64,000 bases of DNA from Punica granatum (Eukaryota; Streptophyta; Magnoliopsida; Myrtales; Lythraceae). The notes beneath the pieces were generated by a model that saw nothing but the letters and a program-made list of their open reading frames with translations, was not told the origin of the DNA and did not search any database. Position numbers and translations under genes: made by a program. Where the stretch lies: contig NC_045130.1 in NCBI RefSeq assembly GCF_007655135.1, forward strand, positions 14,012,001 to 14,076,000, read 5' to 3'. This document shows positions 11,534 through 23,320 of this stretch, piece after piece. Position 1 is the first letter of the stretch; each line of letters starts with the position of its first letter.

Positions 11534-11770
11534 TATGTAAGACCGGGATATCCTGGAGTATGTTACGGTCTTGAAGATTTCGATATCCACTTGTATTGTG
11601 ATATAGTAACCTATGGAATACTCTTTGTGATTGATCGTATCATGTAAATGGATTTATGGCTTGCATTATTTGCATATCATTTTAATTCACCAATGGTGCT
11701 TCCATTATTCACTATCTACCTCAAAGATCTTTATATCAGATGAGAATATCCCTGCTTTAGTGCTCTGTAT
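11534..11770 (+). pseudogene. AIG1 3' tail fused to the K-box copy A
   Basis: Immediately outside K-box exon 2 the sequence switches to the AIG1 end and 3' flank (TGTAAGACCGGGATATCCTG; compare 17184-17400). No coding codons remain beyond the stop region. The same junction occurs at about 50846, so it arose before the block duplication. Confidence 0.75.
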
Positions 11771-13114
11771 GTATGTATATGTGTATGCATCTGCATTTGT
11801 TTTAGTAGGAGGCTCGGGAGAGACTGACATAAAATGAAAATGGTCGAGTATAGCTCTTAAGCTAGCATCGCATGTTGGAAATACTAGATTAAATGTATTT
11901 TGTATGTTCTAGAATTGCATATTCCCAAACAAGTACAATACGATGTCCTTATCGTTTGGTCGATGGAAAAATTGAGACAAAATAAACTTCATACATATAA
12001 ACTCACGCTGTACTCCATCGAAAATAATTATCGTGCGCCATGCAATATTCCCCGATAGCTCTTTTAATAATTCATATTGAATCTAATAAAGGCTTTCCCT
12101 AAACTACATGTATCTTGATGAAATTTTAGTATTATTTTCTCAGAAAGTCCGTTGGTCCCCTATAAACTGTAAGGTCAGTACTGACCCCACTCTCTAGTAT
12201 TGATATGATAGAAATGTCCTTGGGAAGAGATAGTATGCGTAGAAGTCGGATCTATGTCTCATGTGAGAGAAGTATTCTCCTGCTTAGCTTCATTGATTCA
12301 AACCCAAACTTTGAAAAAGAAAGAATATGTGCAGAGGGAGGACATTGACTGCCATTATCTGTTGACTAGATGCCATGATGGGTTTCAACTTTCGAGAGGG
12401 AGTGAGGAACTTTCACGGAAGAATGGCAAGCAAAGGGCTAAGGGACCTCAAAGCTACATTTGGAAAGTGAAACGTTGGGAAGGAGATGGCAAGGGGATGG
12501 GTAGACAAATTAAACCAGCAGAAAGTAGGGAAACCCCGAAAGCAATTAAATGTAAAGGAGAGGAAGACTGAACTGATCAATCAACTGAACGTAACAACTA
12601 ATAATGGAGGCTTGTTAGGTTTGCTTGTTTCGGATTTAGCAGCTTGTCATGATCGATCGATGAGGTCTCTTTTCGGCAAAATTCGGCACTGCCGGGAGTT
12701 GTCATCAGATATCATATACATCGACTGGTCTAAAATCATTTCACTCAAACCTCAATTTAATCAAGATGAAGCAAAAAAGGGACATCACCACGACGTATAT
12801 ACATTGATGAGGATCTCTCATGCCAAAGGGCTGCGATGCCATCTACTAGTAAAACTTTGGGTCTTCATAATTAATGTACCAATGATATAAAAGATGGTCT
12901 TATCTATTAACCGAAAAGGAGAAGTAGCAACTGTCTGCTCGCCTCGAGACGAGTTTAATTTCAAGCAATTGTCAACCACCATTGATTATGCACTAAACAT
13001 ATATTACAAAAGTTCTTCTATGCTAACCCTTCGCCTCCCTTTCCCTCCCATTTCTCTCTATCAAAACGGACGGTAATGCATCTCCAGAAAGGCTAATGGA
13101 AAAAGTCATTTTGA

Positions 13115-13165
<51 letters not shown>

Positions 13166-13240
13166 TTATGTTTTTGAGGAAAGCTTGGAAAGGAAGGGAA
13201 CGTGTAGGTAGAAGTAAAGGTGCTTTCATTATTCCCAATC
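11771..13240. other. K-box gene upstream/intron-1-like region, copy A
   Basis: This region is shared with 21925-23230, 51020-51920 plus 54604-55110, and 62405-63840. By position it would be the 5' flank or first intron of the minus-strand K-box gene. It contains an open stretch on the plus strand that is frameshifted between copies, so I see no conserved protein. A (GA)n tract ends it. Confidence 0.55.
13121..13162. repeat. (GA)21 microsatellite
   Basis: A pure GA run lies upstream of K-box copy A. Tracts of different length sit at the same place in B (23273-23313), E (55079-55105) and F (63812-63837), and the tract is missing in D. In Arabidopsis, GA-rich sites near SEEDSTICK are bound by BPC proteins; a similar role here is only a guess. 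Confidence 0.9.
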
Positions 13241-14043
13241 TAATACATCATATGAGAATATTCATGCTCTAATAGTCTGCATTTGGCCGAACGGACCGTA
13301 ATGATCTATCTCAGTCCCAATCAACATGCACGCATTAATCCTTTGTTATATTCGATCTCGACTTCCATTCTTTCTTAGAATCTCAATCCATAAACATAGA
13401 ATAAGCTCTCATATATAGTTCACTCGTCGGTAGTTCGTGTACAAAATGCACACCAACACCGACAGAGGGTTCTACATTGTTCAATAAGCTTCACTGCTTC
13501 TTTAATAGTTTAATTACACACTCAAAGACGACACACTCACCGCCTTGATTGAACAAATATTATTATTAGTTATTACCTTATACGTATGTAATTTGCCCAC
13601 AAAGAGATGCCTTCTTCCGGTATGAGCTCAGGGGACTTCTATCTACCTAAATACTGAAATGCGTACATTTTATTCTTGAATCGAGATCAATACATGCTTT
13701 ACATAACATCTTGTACGTTGAACATGAATTAATACCGGCAGTACTATCCATATCCCAATACGATATGATGATCCACCGTTACAAACGAAAAGGTTCAAAA
13801 GGGGTTGATTCATACAGTTTAGCGCTTATTCCCCTTAAATAAAATATCGAATTCGAGTCTTGCGCATGAGAGTTTTACCTCTCACTGGATCGATCCAGTT
13901 CAAACTAAATTAGTAGAAATCATTAGAATTCTGAATATCAAAATTAGTTACATACAAAAAAGAAAAGATAAAAAAAGAAAGTTCATATGGTTTTGGAGGA
14001 ATTCCACTCCCCTCCCCAGTACTCGCAGACACCGCCACCGCCG

Positions 14044-14087
<44 letters not shown>

Positions 14088-14150
14088 CACTTCACCTTAC
14101 CACAGCCCCGACCACTACCTGCGTTGCGTTTCTCTAGGGTTCTAGGTTAG
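13240..14150. other. Intergenic: AIG1 downstream-like fragments, then leader of copy B
   Basis: The sequence resembles the flank downstream of other AIG1 copies (compare 44600-44830, 55130-55790). It runs into the AIG1-B upstream region. No gene is seen. Confidence 0.6.
14044..14085. repeat. 42-nt cytosine homopolymer
   Basis: An uninterrupted run of 42 C lies where copy F has ordinary GCCTCCCTCCC. It could form G-quadruplex or i-motif structures, or be a sequencing or assembly artefact. Confidence 0.95.
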
Positions 14151-14154
14151 GCCA

Positions 14155-15086
14155 TGGCCATGGCGTCTCCCAGTCCTGATGAGGATGTGCCGAGAGTCCA
14201 AATCGGTCCTGAGTGGGAAGTTCTTGAAGCCCTTCATCAAGGTCTATGCCCCTCCAAGTCCTGTGGCAGGCAGGCAGTCGAGCAGCGAAATCGGGAGAGG
14301 CAGGTAGAAGCTTAGAGAGAGAAGAGAGACAGTGCTGGAATGAAAGTGGCTGAGATGGTTGGTCTGAAGCCGATAGCGTCGGAGGCGGACACCGGCAAAC
14401 TGGAATTTGTCTAGATAGAACTATCGATCCGTACCGTAACCGGGATAGAGTTTCTTGTCGGGGTCGGGGTGAGATGGGAGTAAGAATTCATTCCCGTCCT
14501 CCAGCTTCAGTAGCAGCATTCATTCCGAAAATGCCTTCCTCACCTTCTGCTGACGACCGAATCCGATTCATTCCTCTATCTGAAGTGATCCTCCTTCGTC
14601 TTCTTCACGGACGAGCAAGGAAGCGAATTTCTCCTTCCTTGTCTGATTACCTTACTTACGGTGGCTGAATTGCCGTTGATTCTTCTCTATAAGTGCTCTT
14701 CGTGCAACCGTTAATAATCGATCGAGCTTCTCTTCTTTCCCTGGTAGTAGCTGATCGATCTTCTTATCTTATTGATGTCAGTGCTGCAAGATTGTTAGTG
14801 ATGGTGTTCTGTTTATGCTCTAGAGACGAATTTCAGTACCTTTCGTGTTGTTTGCTTGATAAGTCTTTCGAAATCCTGTGCTTAACTCCAAAGCTCGAGT
14901 CTTTTGTTCCTGTTTGACAAACTACTGTGCAAAGGTTTTATTTTCGAAGCTAGATTCCCGATATAAGGCCTAGGAGACTGGTAAAAGTCGGAACTTTATC
15001 TAGTTAGATTAGATGTGAGATTTGTTCATGCTCGGTATTGATGTTGAGGGTATTCTGTATGACTCACGATTATATCTGTCTTGCAG
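14155..15086 (+). promoter_or_regulatory. AIG1-B leader with upstream ORF
   Basis: The leader has the same layout as in copy A. Upstream ATGs at 14155/14161 start the MASPSPDEDVPRVQIG-type ORF. The leader splice acceptor ends at 15086, 22 bases before the AIG1 start. The C homopolymer lies just upstream. Confidence 0.5.
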
Positions 15087-15108
15087 TTGACGTGAAATTG
15101 GTTTTTAC

Positions 15109-16580
15109 ATGATGGCTGGGATTGCAATAGATGATGATTGCGGGCTCACTTCCTCTTACGCTGGTGTTCGGACGCTGGTTCTAGTGGGCAGGACAGGTAA
15201 TGGTAAAAGTGCCACTGGAAATACTATTCTTGGGAGGAGGGCTTTCAAGTTGGGGGTGACAAGCACCTGCGAGTTGCAGCAAAGTGTCCTGCCTGCTGGC
15301 CAGATTGTCAATGTAATTGACACTCCCGGTAATGATCTTTTTACAAACTTCTGCGGAATGAGATATTTCATGGATATTGAGAGGTTCTTATCTAGGACAT
15401 GTTTTGTAATTGCAGGGCTTTTCGATAGTTCTGCTGGAATTGGCGATGTTGGAAAAGAAATTGTCAGGTGTATTGATCTGGCCAAGGATGGGATCCATGC
15501 TGTGCTTTTGGTCTTCTCTGTTAGGAGCCGCTTTTCGGAGGAGGAAGAAGCTGCCTTCCGTACCCTGAGGACTTTGTTTGGAAACAAGATAGTCAACTAC
15601 ATGATTGTTGTCTTCACTGGTGGGGATGAACTTGAAGATAGTGATGAAACTTTGGAAGATTACTTGGGTCGTGAGTGCCCGCAGCCTTTGAAGGTGACCT
15701 CTACCTCTCTTTATGCAGTTAGACATTCATAGATCATTTAAAGTAAGTTGCAAACTTTGAGTAATTACAACAGGTGGTTTGATTGATATGCCACCTGGGG
15801 GATTCCAAATACTAAATATAGATTTATCAGATTGCTTTTATCTCTGTTGATGCTGCTAAGCACAATCCTCAACATTGACTGGGTTTCTCTCTCTGGGATA
15901 GCTTTTGATGAGACTCACAGTTCTGTCTATGCTCATGGTTTACGTTGGCTAGAGAGATCGACTTGTTTTTAAATATTAAGTATTTTGTAGTCTACTTTCA
16001 CAAATTTTGTTGAACTATACTCGGTTTACTTCCAGTAAGATTGTCACAGGTTGAGTTTAGTAAAAGCTTTTGAGCTGCCATTGTAAGATACAATGCAATA
16101 AAAATCACCAAGATGACATTGACCCTGAGCATCTTCCACTATTGTTGCTGCACACTGATATCTTGTAAAATATTTATCGAAGGACATTCTTACTCTCTGC
16201 GGGAACCGGCGGGTGCTTTTCGATAATAAGACGAAGGATCAGGGCAAGAAAACAGCCCAAGTTCAGGAGCTATTTTCCCTTGTTGATGCAGTGATAAGCC
16301 AGAATGGCGGAAAGCCTTCTTCAGATGAGATGTTTGCAGAAATGAGGGTAAGTGGAGCATTTAAAACTTAAAGCAAGTAAAATTAATGCAATTGCACGAA
16401 CAGTTTCCAAACTATGAGTGTTTGTTTGGCAGAAAGGAGCAAAGAAGCTCCAGGAGCAACAGGGGCAGGTACTGAAGTTTAAAGAAGAGATGCAAAAATC
16501 TTATAATGAGCAGCTGAAGCGAACTTCTGAGATGGTATATTTTAGCATAAAGTTATATTTTTGATCACCAGATTGATTTC

Positions 16581-16627
<47 letters not shown>

Positions 16628-17188
16628 CCCCCTTTCTGTCTTTGTATTTCTGTGTCGTCATTGAAAAATTAAATGTTCTCTGCAGTGGCATTTCGGACAA
16701 TTATATTTCCAATATAGCATACGTTTTTGCGGAGTCTGCAACAAACATGTTTGTTTTTTAATTTGGAAGCATGTTGGGTTTATGATCTATTGTGGTCTTT
16801 TAATCTTTTTTCCGCTAATTATGGATTTGTATAAGATGCGTACTTATGTTTCGAAGGCTGTGATTATCTGCCATATTTCTCGTCTGCTATTTAAGAGGAA
16901 CATATCTGGACTTGTTGGACTGAACTGTTTGGTGTGATTGCTTACTTTTAGACTGAAACCATGCTGAGCGAGGAGACCAAGAGGCTCGAGCAGAAGTTGG
17001 CAGAGGAGCAGGCCGCTCGTATGAGGGCTGAAGTGCAAGCACAGTTGGCTCAGGCGAAGTCAAAAGATGAGATTCGTGATCTCAGCGAGAGACTGCAGAG
17101 AGCCAGGAAGGAGACTGAAGAGGTCCGTGAGCGGACCAAACCAGAATCAATCGGGTCCAAACTAAAATCATCATGTGCCATTTTGTAA
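15109..17188 (+). CDS. AIG1/IAN-type GTPase, copy B (333 aa)
   Basis: The exons are 15109-15328, 15416-15693, 16183-16347, 16433-16534 and 16952-17188. It has P-loop GRTGNGKS, G2 GVTSTCE, DTPG/LFD across the splice, FTGGDEL and RRVLFDNKTKD. A coiled coil (LSEETKRLEQKLAEEQAARM...) follows and the protein ends in SSCAIL, a CaaX box of the type usually geranylgeranylated. It lacks the SRASS residues after AFK that A, D and E carry, and the 11-codon EAVGSL segment in exon 4. The tail (RKETEEVRERTKPESIGSK) differs from copies A and E. The intron between exons 4 and 5 carries a 43-nt C run. No lesion is seen. Closest relative: copy F. Confidence 0.9.
16582..16624. repeat. 43-nt cytosine homopolymer in AIG1-B intron 4
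   Basis: A run of 43 C, one T, then more C. The same intron site in copy A has 15 C after TCCCT, in E and F only a short T/C run. The site is therefore unstable in length. Confidence 0.95.
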
Positions 17189-17520
17189 GACCGGGATATC
17201 CTGGAGTATGTTACGGTCTCGAAGATTTCGATATCCACTTGTATTGTGATAGTAACCAATGGAGTACTCTTGTGATTGCTCGTGCCATGTAAATGGAATT
17301 ATGGCTTGCATTATTTGCATATCATTTTAATTCACTAATGGTGCTTCCATTATTCACTGTCTACACCAAAGATCCGTATATCAGATGAGAATATCCCTGC
17401 TTTAGTGCTCTGTACTTAAAAAGAAATGATCCTAATCGAACCCGACTTCCATTATTTCTCAGAAGCAATCCATAAACATAGAATAATCTTTGGTATATGT
17501 AGTTCATTCATCGGTGGTAG

Positions 17521-18106
17521 TAGGGGTGATCGGTTCCGGGTATCCTGTATTTTTTATAATACCCGGACCCTATCCTGTAAGGGACAGGTTCCAAGATTTT
17601 GGAACCGGACTCTATCCTGTTGAATCATGAAACCAGAACCTACCCGGAACTTGTATTATACCACAGGTTCCGAGTACCATGTTGGAACCTGTAAATTTTT
17701 TTTTCTCGCTAAATAAAATCGAAAATATCACATATATAATCAGTAATCATGCCAAATAGAATATCAACAAAATTTAGATTAATCCGCAACAATGAAATAA
17801 TAATATGTCTCATCAATCCATCGACAAAATTGAACATCCATAATACGATCTCACACAACAAAGTGCCTATGTTCTGATTCGTTAGAGGAGATAGTAACTT
17901 TACTCTTTCCTCTCTTTTTTTAATAAATAACCGGTTCCGGGTACCCTGTAGGCAGGAACCGGAACCGGAACCGAAACCGATTTTTACAGATTCCTAATTT
18001 TAATACCCGAAACTTACCCTATTTTCAATACGAGCTACCCGGATCCTACCCGTTAGGGTAGGTTCCAACCGGTTCCGGGTATACCCGGTACCCGTGCACA
18101 CCCCTA
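17521..18106. mobile_element. hAT-like MITE (586 bp)
   Basis: The ends are TAGGGGTG and CACCCCTA, with a perfect 8-bp target duplication GGTGGTAG (17513-17520 and 18107-18114). The target is uninterrupted in copy F near 59470. Subterminal regions are full of GGTTCCGGGTA-type motifs in both orientations. No transposase is present. Confidence 0.9.
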
Positions 18107-18534
18107 GGTGGTAGTACATACAAAATGCCCAAAAACACATAGCCTTACATATTGTCCAATTAGACCAATGACCGTACTAATTCAGGAGTTGCAGGAAGTT
18201 TATAGGCTTCGGTGCAGCTTTAATTTAACACTCAAACACCACACTAACCCCTCATTGAACAACTATTATTATAAATTATAACCATACGAACTTCGCGCAC
18301 AAGAGATGCCTTTTTCCGGAATCAGCTCAGGGGACTTCTACTTGCATAAACATGAAGGCACGTACATTTTATTCCAGAACCAAGTACCATACATGCTCTC
18401 ATGTCATAACATCTTGTACGTTAAACCTAAAATACTATCAGCACTTCCATGTCACAGTACAATACGATGATCCACCATCATATACTTGATGACACTTCTT
18501 ATAAGAAATACGCTGGTGGATCATATTATTTTTT

Positions 18535-18776
18535 AGGGTAAATTGCACCGGTGGTCCAAAATATTTTACAAATGTTTCATGATTGTCCAAAAAGTTTTTT
18601 TCGCTACATGATGGTACAAAATGTTTCAAAATTGTTTCATGATGGTACAAATCGTCAATTGGCCCTGACGCCGTTAATATTTTGTTGACGTGGCGCGTCC
18701 TATGTGCCACTTTTGTTACGTTGAACCAATCATAGTGCGCCACGTTATTTCAGACAAAATAAAAATTTAAAAAGTC

Positions 18777-18818
<42 letters not shown>

Positions 18819-18865
18819 GAGTAAAAATATTGAAAAAAATAAAAAAAAAATATTTTAAAATATTG

Positions 18866-18901
<36 letters not shown>

Positions 18902-19261
18902 TCCTTTTCTCCCCTTTTCCTCTTTCCTATTCCCCTTCTTTCCCCTTTCCTCTTAAAAATCTTTTTTTTTCCCTTAAAAGTTTAAAATTCTTTTCCCCGT
19001 TTTTCCCCTTTTCCCTTCTTTTTCCCCGTTTTCCCCTTTTAAAATTTTTCGCCTTATTTAAAATTTTTCGGCCACGTCTGCAAGGGGGTGACACGTTGTA
19101 GCCACGTCAGCGTCGGTTTGACGGCGCCAAGCTCGAGTTGATGGTTTGTACCATCATGAAACAATTTTGAAACATTTTGTACCATTATGTAGCAAAAAAA
19201 ACTTTTTGGACCATCATGAAACATTTGTAAAACATTTTGGACCACCAGTGCAATTTACCCT
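18535..19261. mobile_element. Mutator-like non-autonomous element with long inverted ends (727 bp)
   Basis: Inverted arms of about 120 bp (18535-18658 and 19138-19261) start AGGGTAAATTGCACC and end with its complement. The flanks ATTTTTT and ATTTTTC look like a degraded target duplication. The interior has a (TA)n tract and long T runs. The empty site is seen in D near 35515 and F near 59895. No transposase is present; Mutator-like is inferred from arm length and flank size. Confidence 0.75.
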
Positions 19262-19381
19262 ATTTTTCATGACACTTCTTATCAAAAGTATGATGACCCA
19301 CTGAGCATTTAAAACACCTGACGAGATGCTATAGTTTCCATAAAGTATCTAGACTAGTATGCATGGAATTATTGATTCATA

Positions 19382-20808
19382 CCCAAGATGGAGTTTCTTA
19401 TCGGGATGAGAGTAGGAATTTCCAGCCTCCAACATATTGGGAGGAAAGAAATTGCGGGAAACCAACACCTGAATCGCATTCATCTCCTGGCCCGGAACCA
19501 TGTTCGCCTGCTCCATCCTCTCTATCTCAGCTATCTGTTTGTCTGTGGTGATTCAAGAAAAGTCTGATTAGATAATCCAAAATATTTAAAAAAAACAAAA
19601 TACGGTGTATGCATGGTATCATTAAGCCAATTTCATATATACATATATAGAGAGTATAGGAGAAATCTCATATGTATATATTCAGATTTTATCGAGAACA
19701 TATTGCAGCCACGCACACTAATACGAGTTTTTACATACCTTGGTGCAAAGGTACACAGTTTCATTTTCCATCTCAATCTTCTGTGAAACAAATTATGAAC
19801 TGATGAACAAGCTCTTGCTATAATGGAGATGGTGATGGAGCGTTTGCTAGATTAAGATACACAAAGAGAGAGGAAAGAGACATTGGATATATATATACAC
19901 ACGCACACATATATATACGCTTAATCATACATATATATATGATTAAGTACCTTTTTATGCAAGTACTCAATCTCACAAAGCAGCATTTCATGCTGTTCAA
20001 CAAGGATGAAAACAAATCAGGAGTTGTCCAAGTAAGAGTAAAAATAGATGAACTACTAAAAGTAAAATTAAAAACAGGAATATCTATCCAAATTATGACG
20101 TTGTGAAAACTATATAGATTACATTAGGGGATTGCACTAAAAAAAAAAAGATTATGTTAGGGTTACCTTCTTGGACCTAATTCTGGTGATTCCGCGCTCG
20201 AGCCTGTTCTCAAGCTGCTTCAGTTCCTTCACAGAAAGGGCACTCAAAGAATCTCCCATCAAATGCCTGCCATGCATAATATGCACTACATAATCAGCAC
20301 AAAGCCGGGTCGCATAATGTTTTATGATACCTTATCGGCGTACAATATTTCTGTTTGTAGAACTTCATTCTTTGTACGTAGTGCATACATAGTATAGTTC
20401 TACTGTGATATTGTTTGCCGAATTTGTGGATTTCAAGGAAAGTGGAAAAATCTTTGGGAAAGTGATTTACCTGCTAGAGTTCTGCAGCATCTGTATCTGC
20501 TGCCTCAGCTTGGCTGATTCTTGTTGATAATACTGCATATATACAAAAAGATAAATTAGAGATATGTCATATACATTGAGCATGGAAGGAACTGCACAAA
20601 ATATATAAATCAGTTACTTATAGAAGAAAATATGCAAATCTAGAGAAGGAACGATGAAATTTGCTGCTTGTTTTCGATCTTTTGTAATAACTAGATCAGA
20701 CAACAGCCACACGTAAATATTACCTAAGCATTGATCTCTGTGACAGAAGTCGTGTTCGAACTGTCTGAGCTAGCCTTCTTATACCTCTCTATAGTTGTCT
20801 TGATGCTG
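19382..20808 (-). pseudogene. AGL11/SEEDSTICK-type K-box gene, copy B (nonsense mutation)
   Basis: Exons in transcript order: 20724-20808, 20471-20532, 20167-20266, 19951-19992, 19739-19780 and 19382-19534, all with GT donors and AG acceptors. The product would include the I-region ([10 protein letters not shown]), the K-box ([20 protein letters not shown]) and the AGL11-like end ([20 protein letters not shown] ... PDKKLHLG). The last codon of exon 2 is TAG where the other copies have CAG, so the frame stops at INA. The K-box exon donor is a normal GT, as in F but unlike A, D and E. There is no MADS-domain exon upstream. After LHLG the frame stays open and a GGGTATGA donor-like site follows. 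Confidence 0.85.
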
Positions 20809-20891
20809 CTAAACAATATAAAATAACTTGTAAAGCTTAATAATTTTCGATGATGTGATGCAGGGTAAGTAAATATCTACTGTGTAACGTA

Positions 20892-21123
20892 GGTTGCGTT
20901 TGGTTTCATAGTAGGATTTTAAAATTAGATTTTGATTTTGATTTTAAGTGGAATAAATGGGACCCACCCTTTGACTTTGTATGAGTTATGTTGTTTTGTT
21001 GTAGAAAAAAGTGATATAAATGGGATCCACTCTTTGACTTTGTATGAGTTATTTTGTTTTGTAGTGGGTAGAGTTAAGTTAGAATTGTGATTCTAAAATA
21101 CTATCCTAAAACCAAACAAGCCC
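20892..21123. mobile_element. Harbinger-like MITE (232 bp)
   Basis: The ends are GGTTGCGTTTGGTTT and AAACCAAACAAGCCC, with a 3-bp GTA duplication (20889-20891, 21124-21126). Copy F at about 61505 has the empty site. Terminal motif and size fit PIF/Harbinger-type elements, though their usual target is TWA. Confidence 0.75.
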
Positions 21124-23256
21124 GTAATTACTAAACGTGGCAAAGATGCAAATAATGTATGCCAGCAGAGGAAAAATACGATAACTAAAGAGGGTGAGTG
21201 ACATATTACTCACAACTACAAGGTTGTAAGATGATGATGATAATTCGATCAATTAACCATTGCGTCAATATTAATAAAGCAACAATATGACCCATTACGT
21301 AATTAGCTATCATTTAGAACCGATAATCCATAAAGGGAAGTTTGTCCATTGAATCCGCTTTCTTGGAGTTAAAAAGGATGTGAAAAAGTAAAATAGAGAA
21401 GAGAATGAACGTCGATTTTGGGCAGGATGGCTTTAAGTAATACTTTTCTCAACGTATATCACATTTCTTTGCAAGAATATATGTCATAAATCAAAAATTA
21501 GATCGTATCTAGTCTAGAAAGAAAAAGAAAGAAGAACAAGACAGAAAGCAAACAATAGAATACAACCCCAAGTACTTATCAGGAAAAAAAAATCCAATTG
21601 TGATGAGATTCTTCGAAATACACGGGATACATATTTTTAGTGAGATTATGGGTATTCTCAATTTATTGGTCGATACTCATCTTATTTAAGCGTTGTTCGG
21701 CCCTAATCACGAGGCGGTTCTTGTGAGTTTTTATAATGCATATTATCAATTGACAGATGAAGTAAAATAGATCTATATGATATCTTCTTTTTGGATTACA
21801 AGGGGATTTATATGAGATCTTTAATTTCCAAGTTATGTGAGCATTCGATATGTCAATGGCTCTATCAATCATTAAAAACCCCATGGGATTATTTGAAATG
21901 ACAATGAAACTCCAAACTCAGAATGTGTACATATGTATGTATATGTGTATTCATCTGCATTTGTTTTAGTAGGAGGCTCTGGATAGACTGGCATAAAATG
22001 AATATGGTTGAGTATACCTCTTAAGCTAGCATCGCATGTTGGAAATACCAGATTAAATGTATTTTGTATGTTCTAGATTTGCATATTCCCAAACAAGGAC
22101 AATACGATGTCCTTATCTTTTGGTCGAAGGAAAAATTGAGACAAAATAAACTTCACACTCTTACATATAAACTCACGCTGTAATTCATCGAAAATAATTA
22201 TCGTGCACGATACAATATTCCCCACTAGCTCTTTTAATAATTCATATTGAATCTAATAAAGGCTTTCCCTAAACTACATGGATCTTGATGAAATTCTACT
22301 ATTATTTTCTCAGAAAGTCGTTTGGTCCCTCTAAACTGTAGGATCAGTACTGACCCCACTCTCTAGTATTGATATGATAGAACTGTCCTTGGGAAGAGAT
22401 AGTACGCGTAGAAGTTGGATCTATATCTCATGTGAGAGAAGTATTCTCCTGCTTAGCTTCATTGATTCAAACCCTAACTTTGAGACAGAGAATATGTGCA
22501 GAGGGAGGACATTGACTGCCATTATCTGTTGACTAGATGCCACGATGGGTTTCAATTCAACTTTCGAGAGGGAGCGAGAAACTTTCACGGAAAAATGGCA
22601 AGCAAAGGGCTAAGAGACATCAAAGCTAAATTTGGAAAGCGAAACGTTGGGAAGGAGATGGCAAGGGGATGGGTAGACAAATTAAATCAGCAGAAAGTAG
22701 GGAAACCCCGAAAGCAATTAAATGTAAAGGAGAGGAAGACTGAACTGATCAATCAACGGAACATAACAAATAATAATAGAGGCTTGTTAGGTTTGCTTGT
22801 TTCGGATTTAGCAGCTTGTCATGATCGATCGATGAGGTCCCTTTTCAACAAAACTCGGCACTGCCGGGAATTATCGTCAGATATCATATACATCGACTGG
22901 TCTAAAGCCATTTCGCTCAAACCTCAAATTAATCAAGATGATGCAAAAAAGGGGCATCACCGTGATGTATATACATTGATAAGGACCTCTCATGCAAGAG
23001 AGGTGCGATACCATCTACTAGTAAAACTTTGGGTCTTAATAATTAATGTACCAATGATATAAAGGATGGTTCAATCTATTAACCGAAAAGGAGAAGTAAA
23101 AACTGCCTGCTCGCCTCGAGATGAGTTTAATTTCAAGTAACTGCCGAACGTCATTGATTAGGCACTAAACATATATTACAAAAGTTCTTCTGAGGAGCAC
23201 AGAAATAGAGAGAGCGATTTTTTTAGGAAAGCTTGGAAAGGAAGAAGAAAAGAATC

Positions 23257-23313
<57 letters not shown>

Positions 23314-23320
23314 GACTCAA
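21124..23320. other. K-box gene upstream/intron-1-like region, copy B
   Basis: This stretch aligns with 61500-63840 and 37140-38140. It contains an open plus-strand stretch of 188 codons (22496-23062), which is frameshifted in A, E and F and resembles no known protein. A (TA)n-(GA)n compound microsatellite closes it (23257-23313). No MADS-domain exon is found on either strand. Confidence 0.55.

Noticed and set aside
15156..15596. Long minus-strand open frames opposite AIG1 exons (also at 3033, 45954, 57101)
   Set aside because: They are shadows of the plus-strand GTPase exons, which carry the recognisable motifs.
22496..23062. 188-codon open stretch upstream of K-box copy B
   Set aside because: The corresponding DNA in A, E and F is broken by frameshifts or an insertion, the peptide resembles no family, and the position fits a non-coding flank or first intron.
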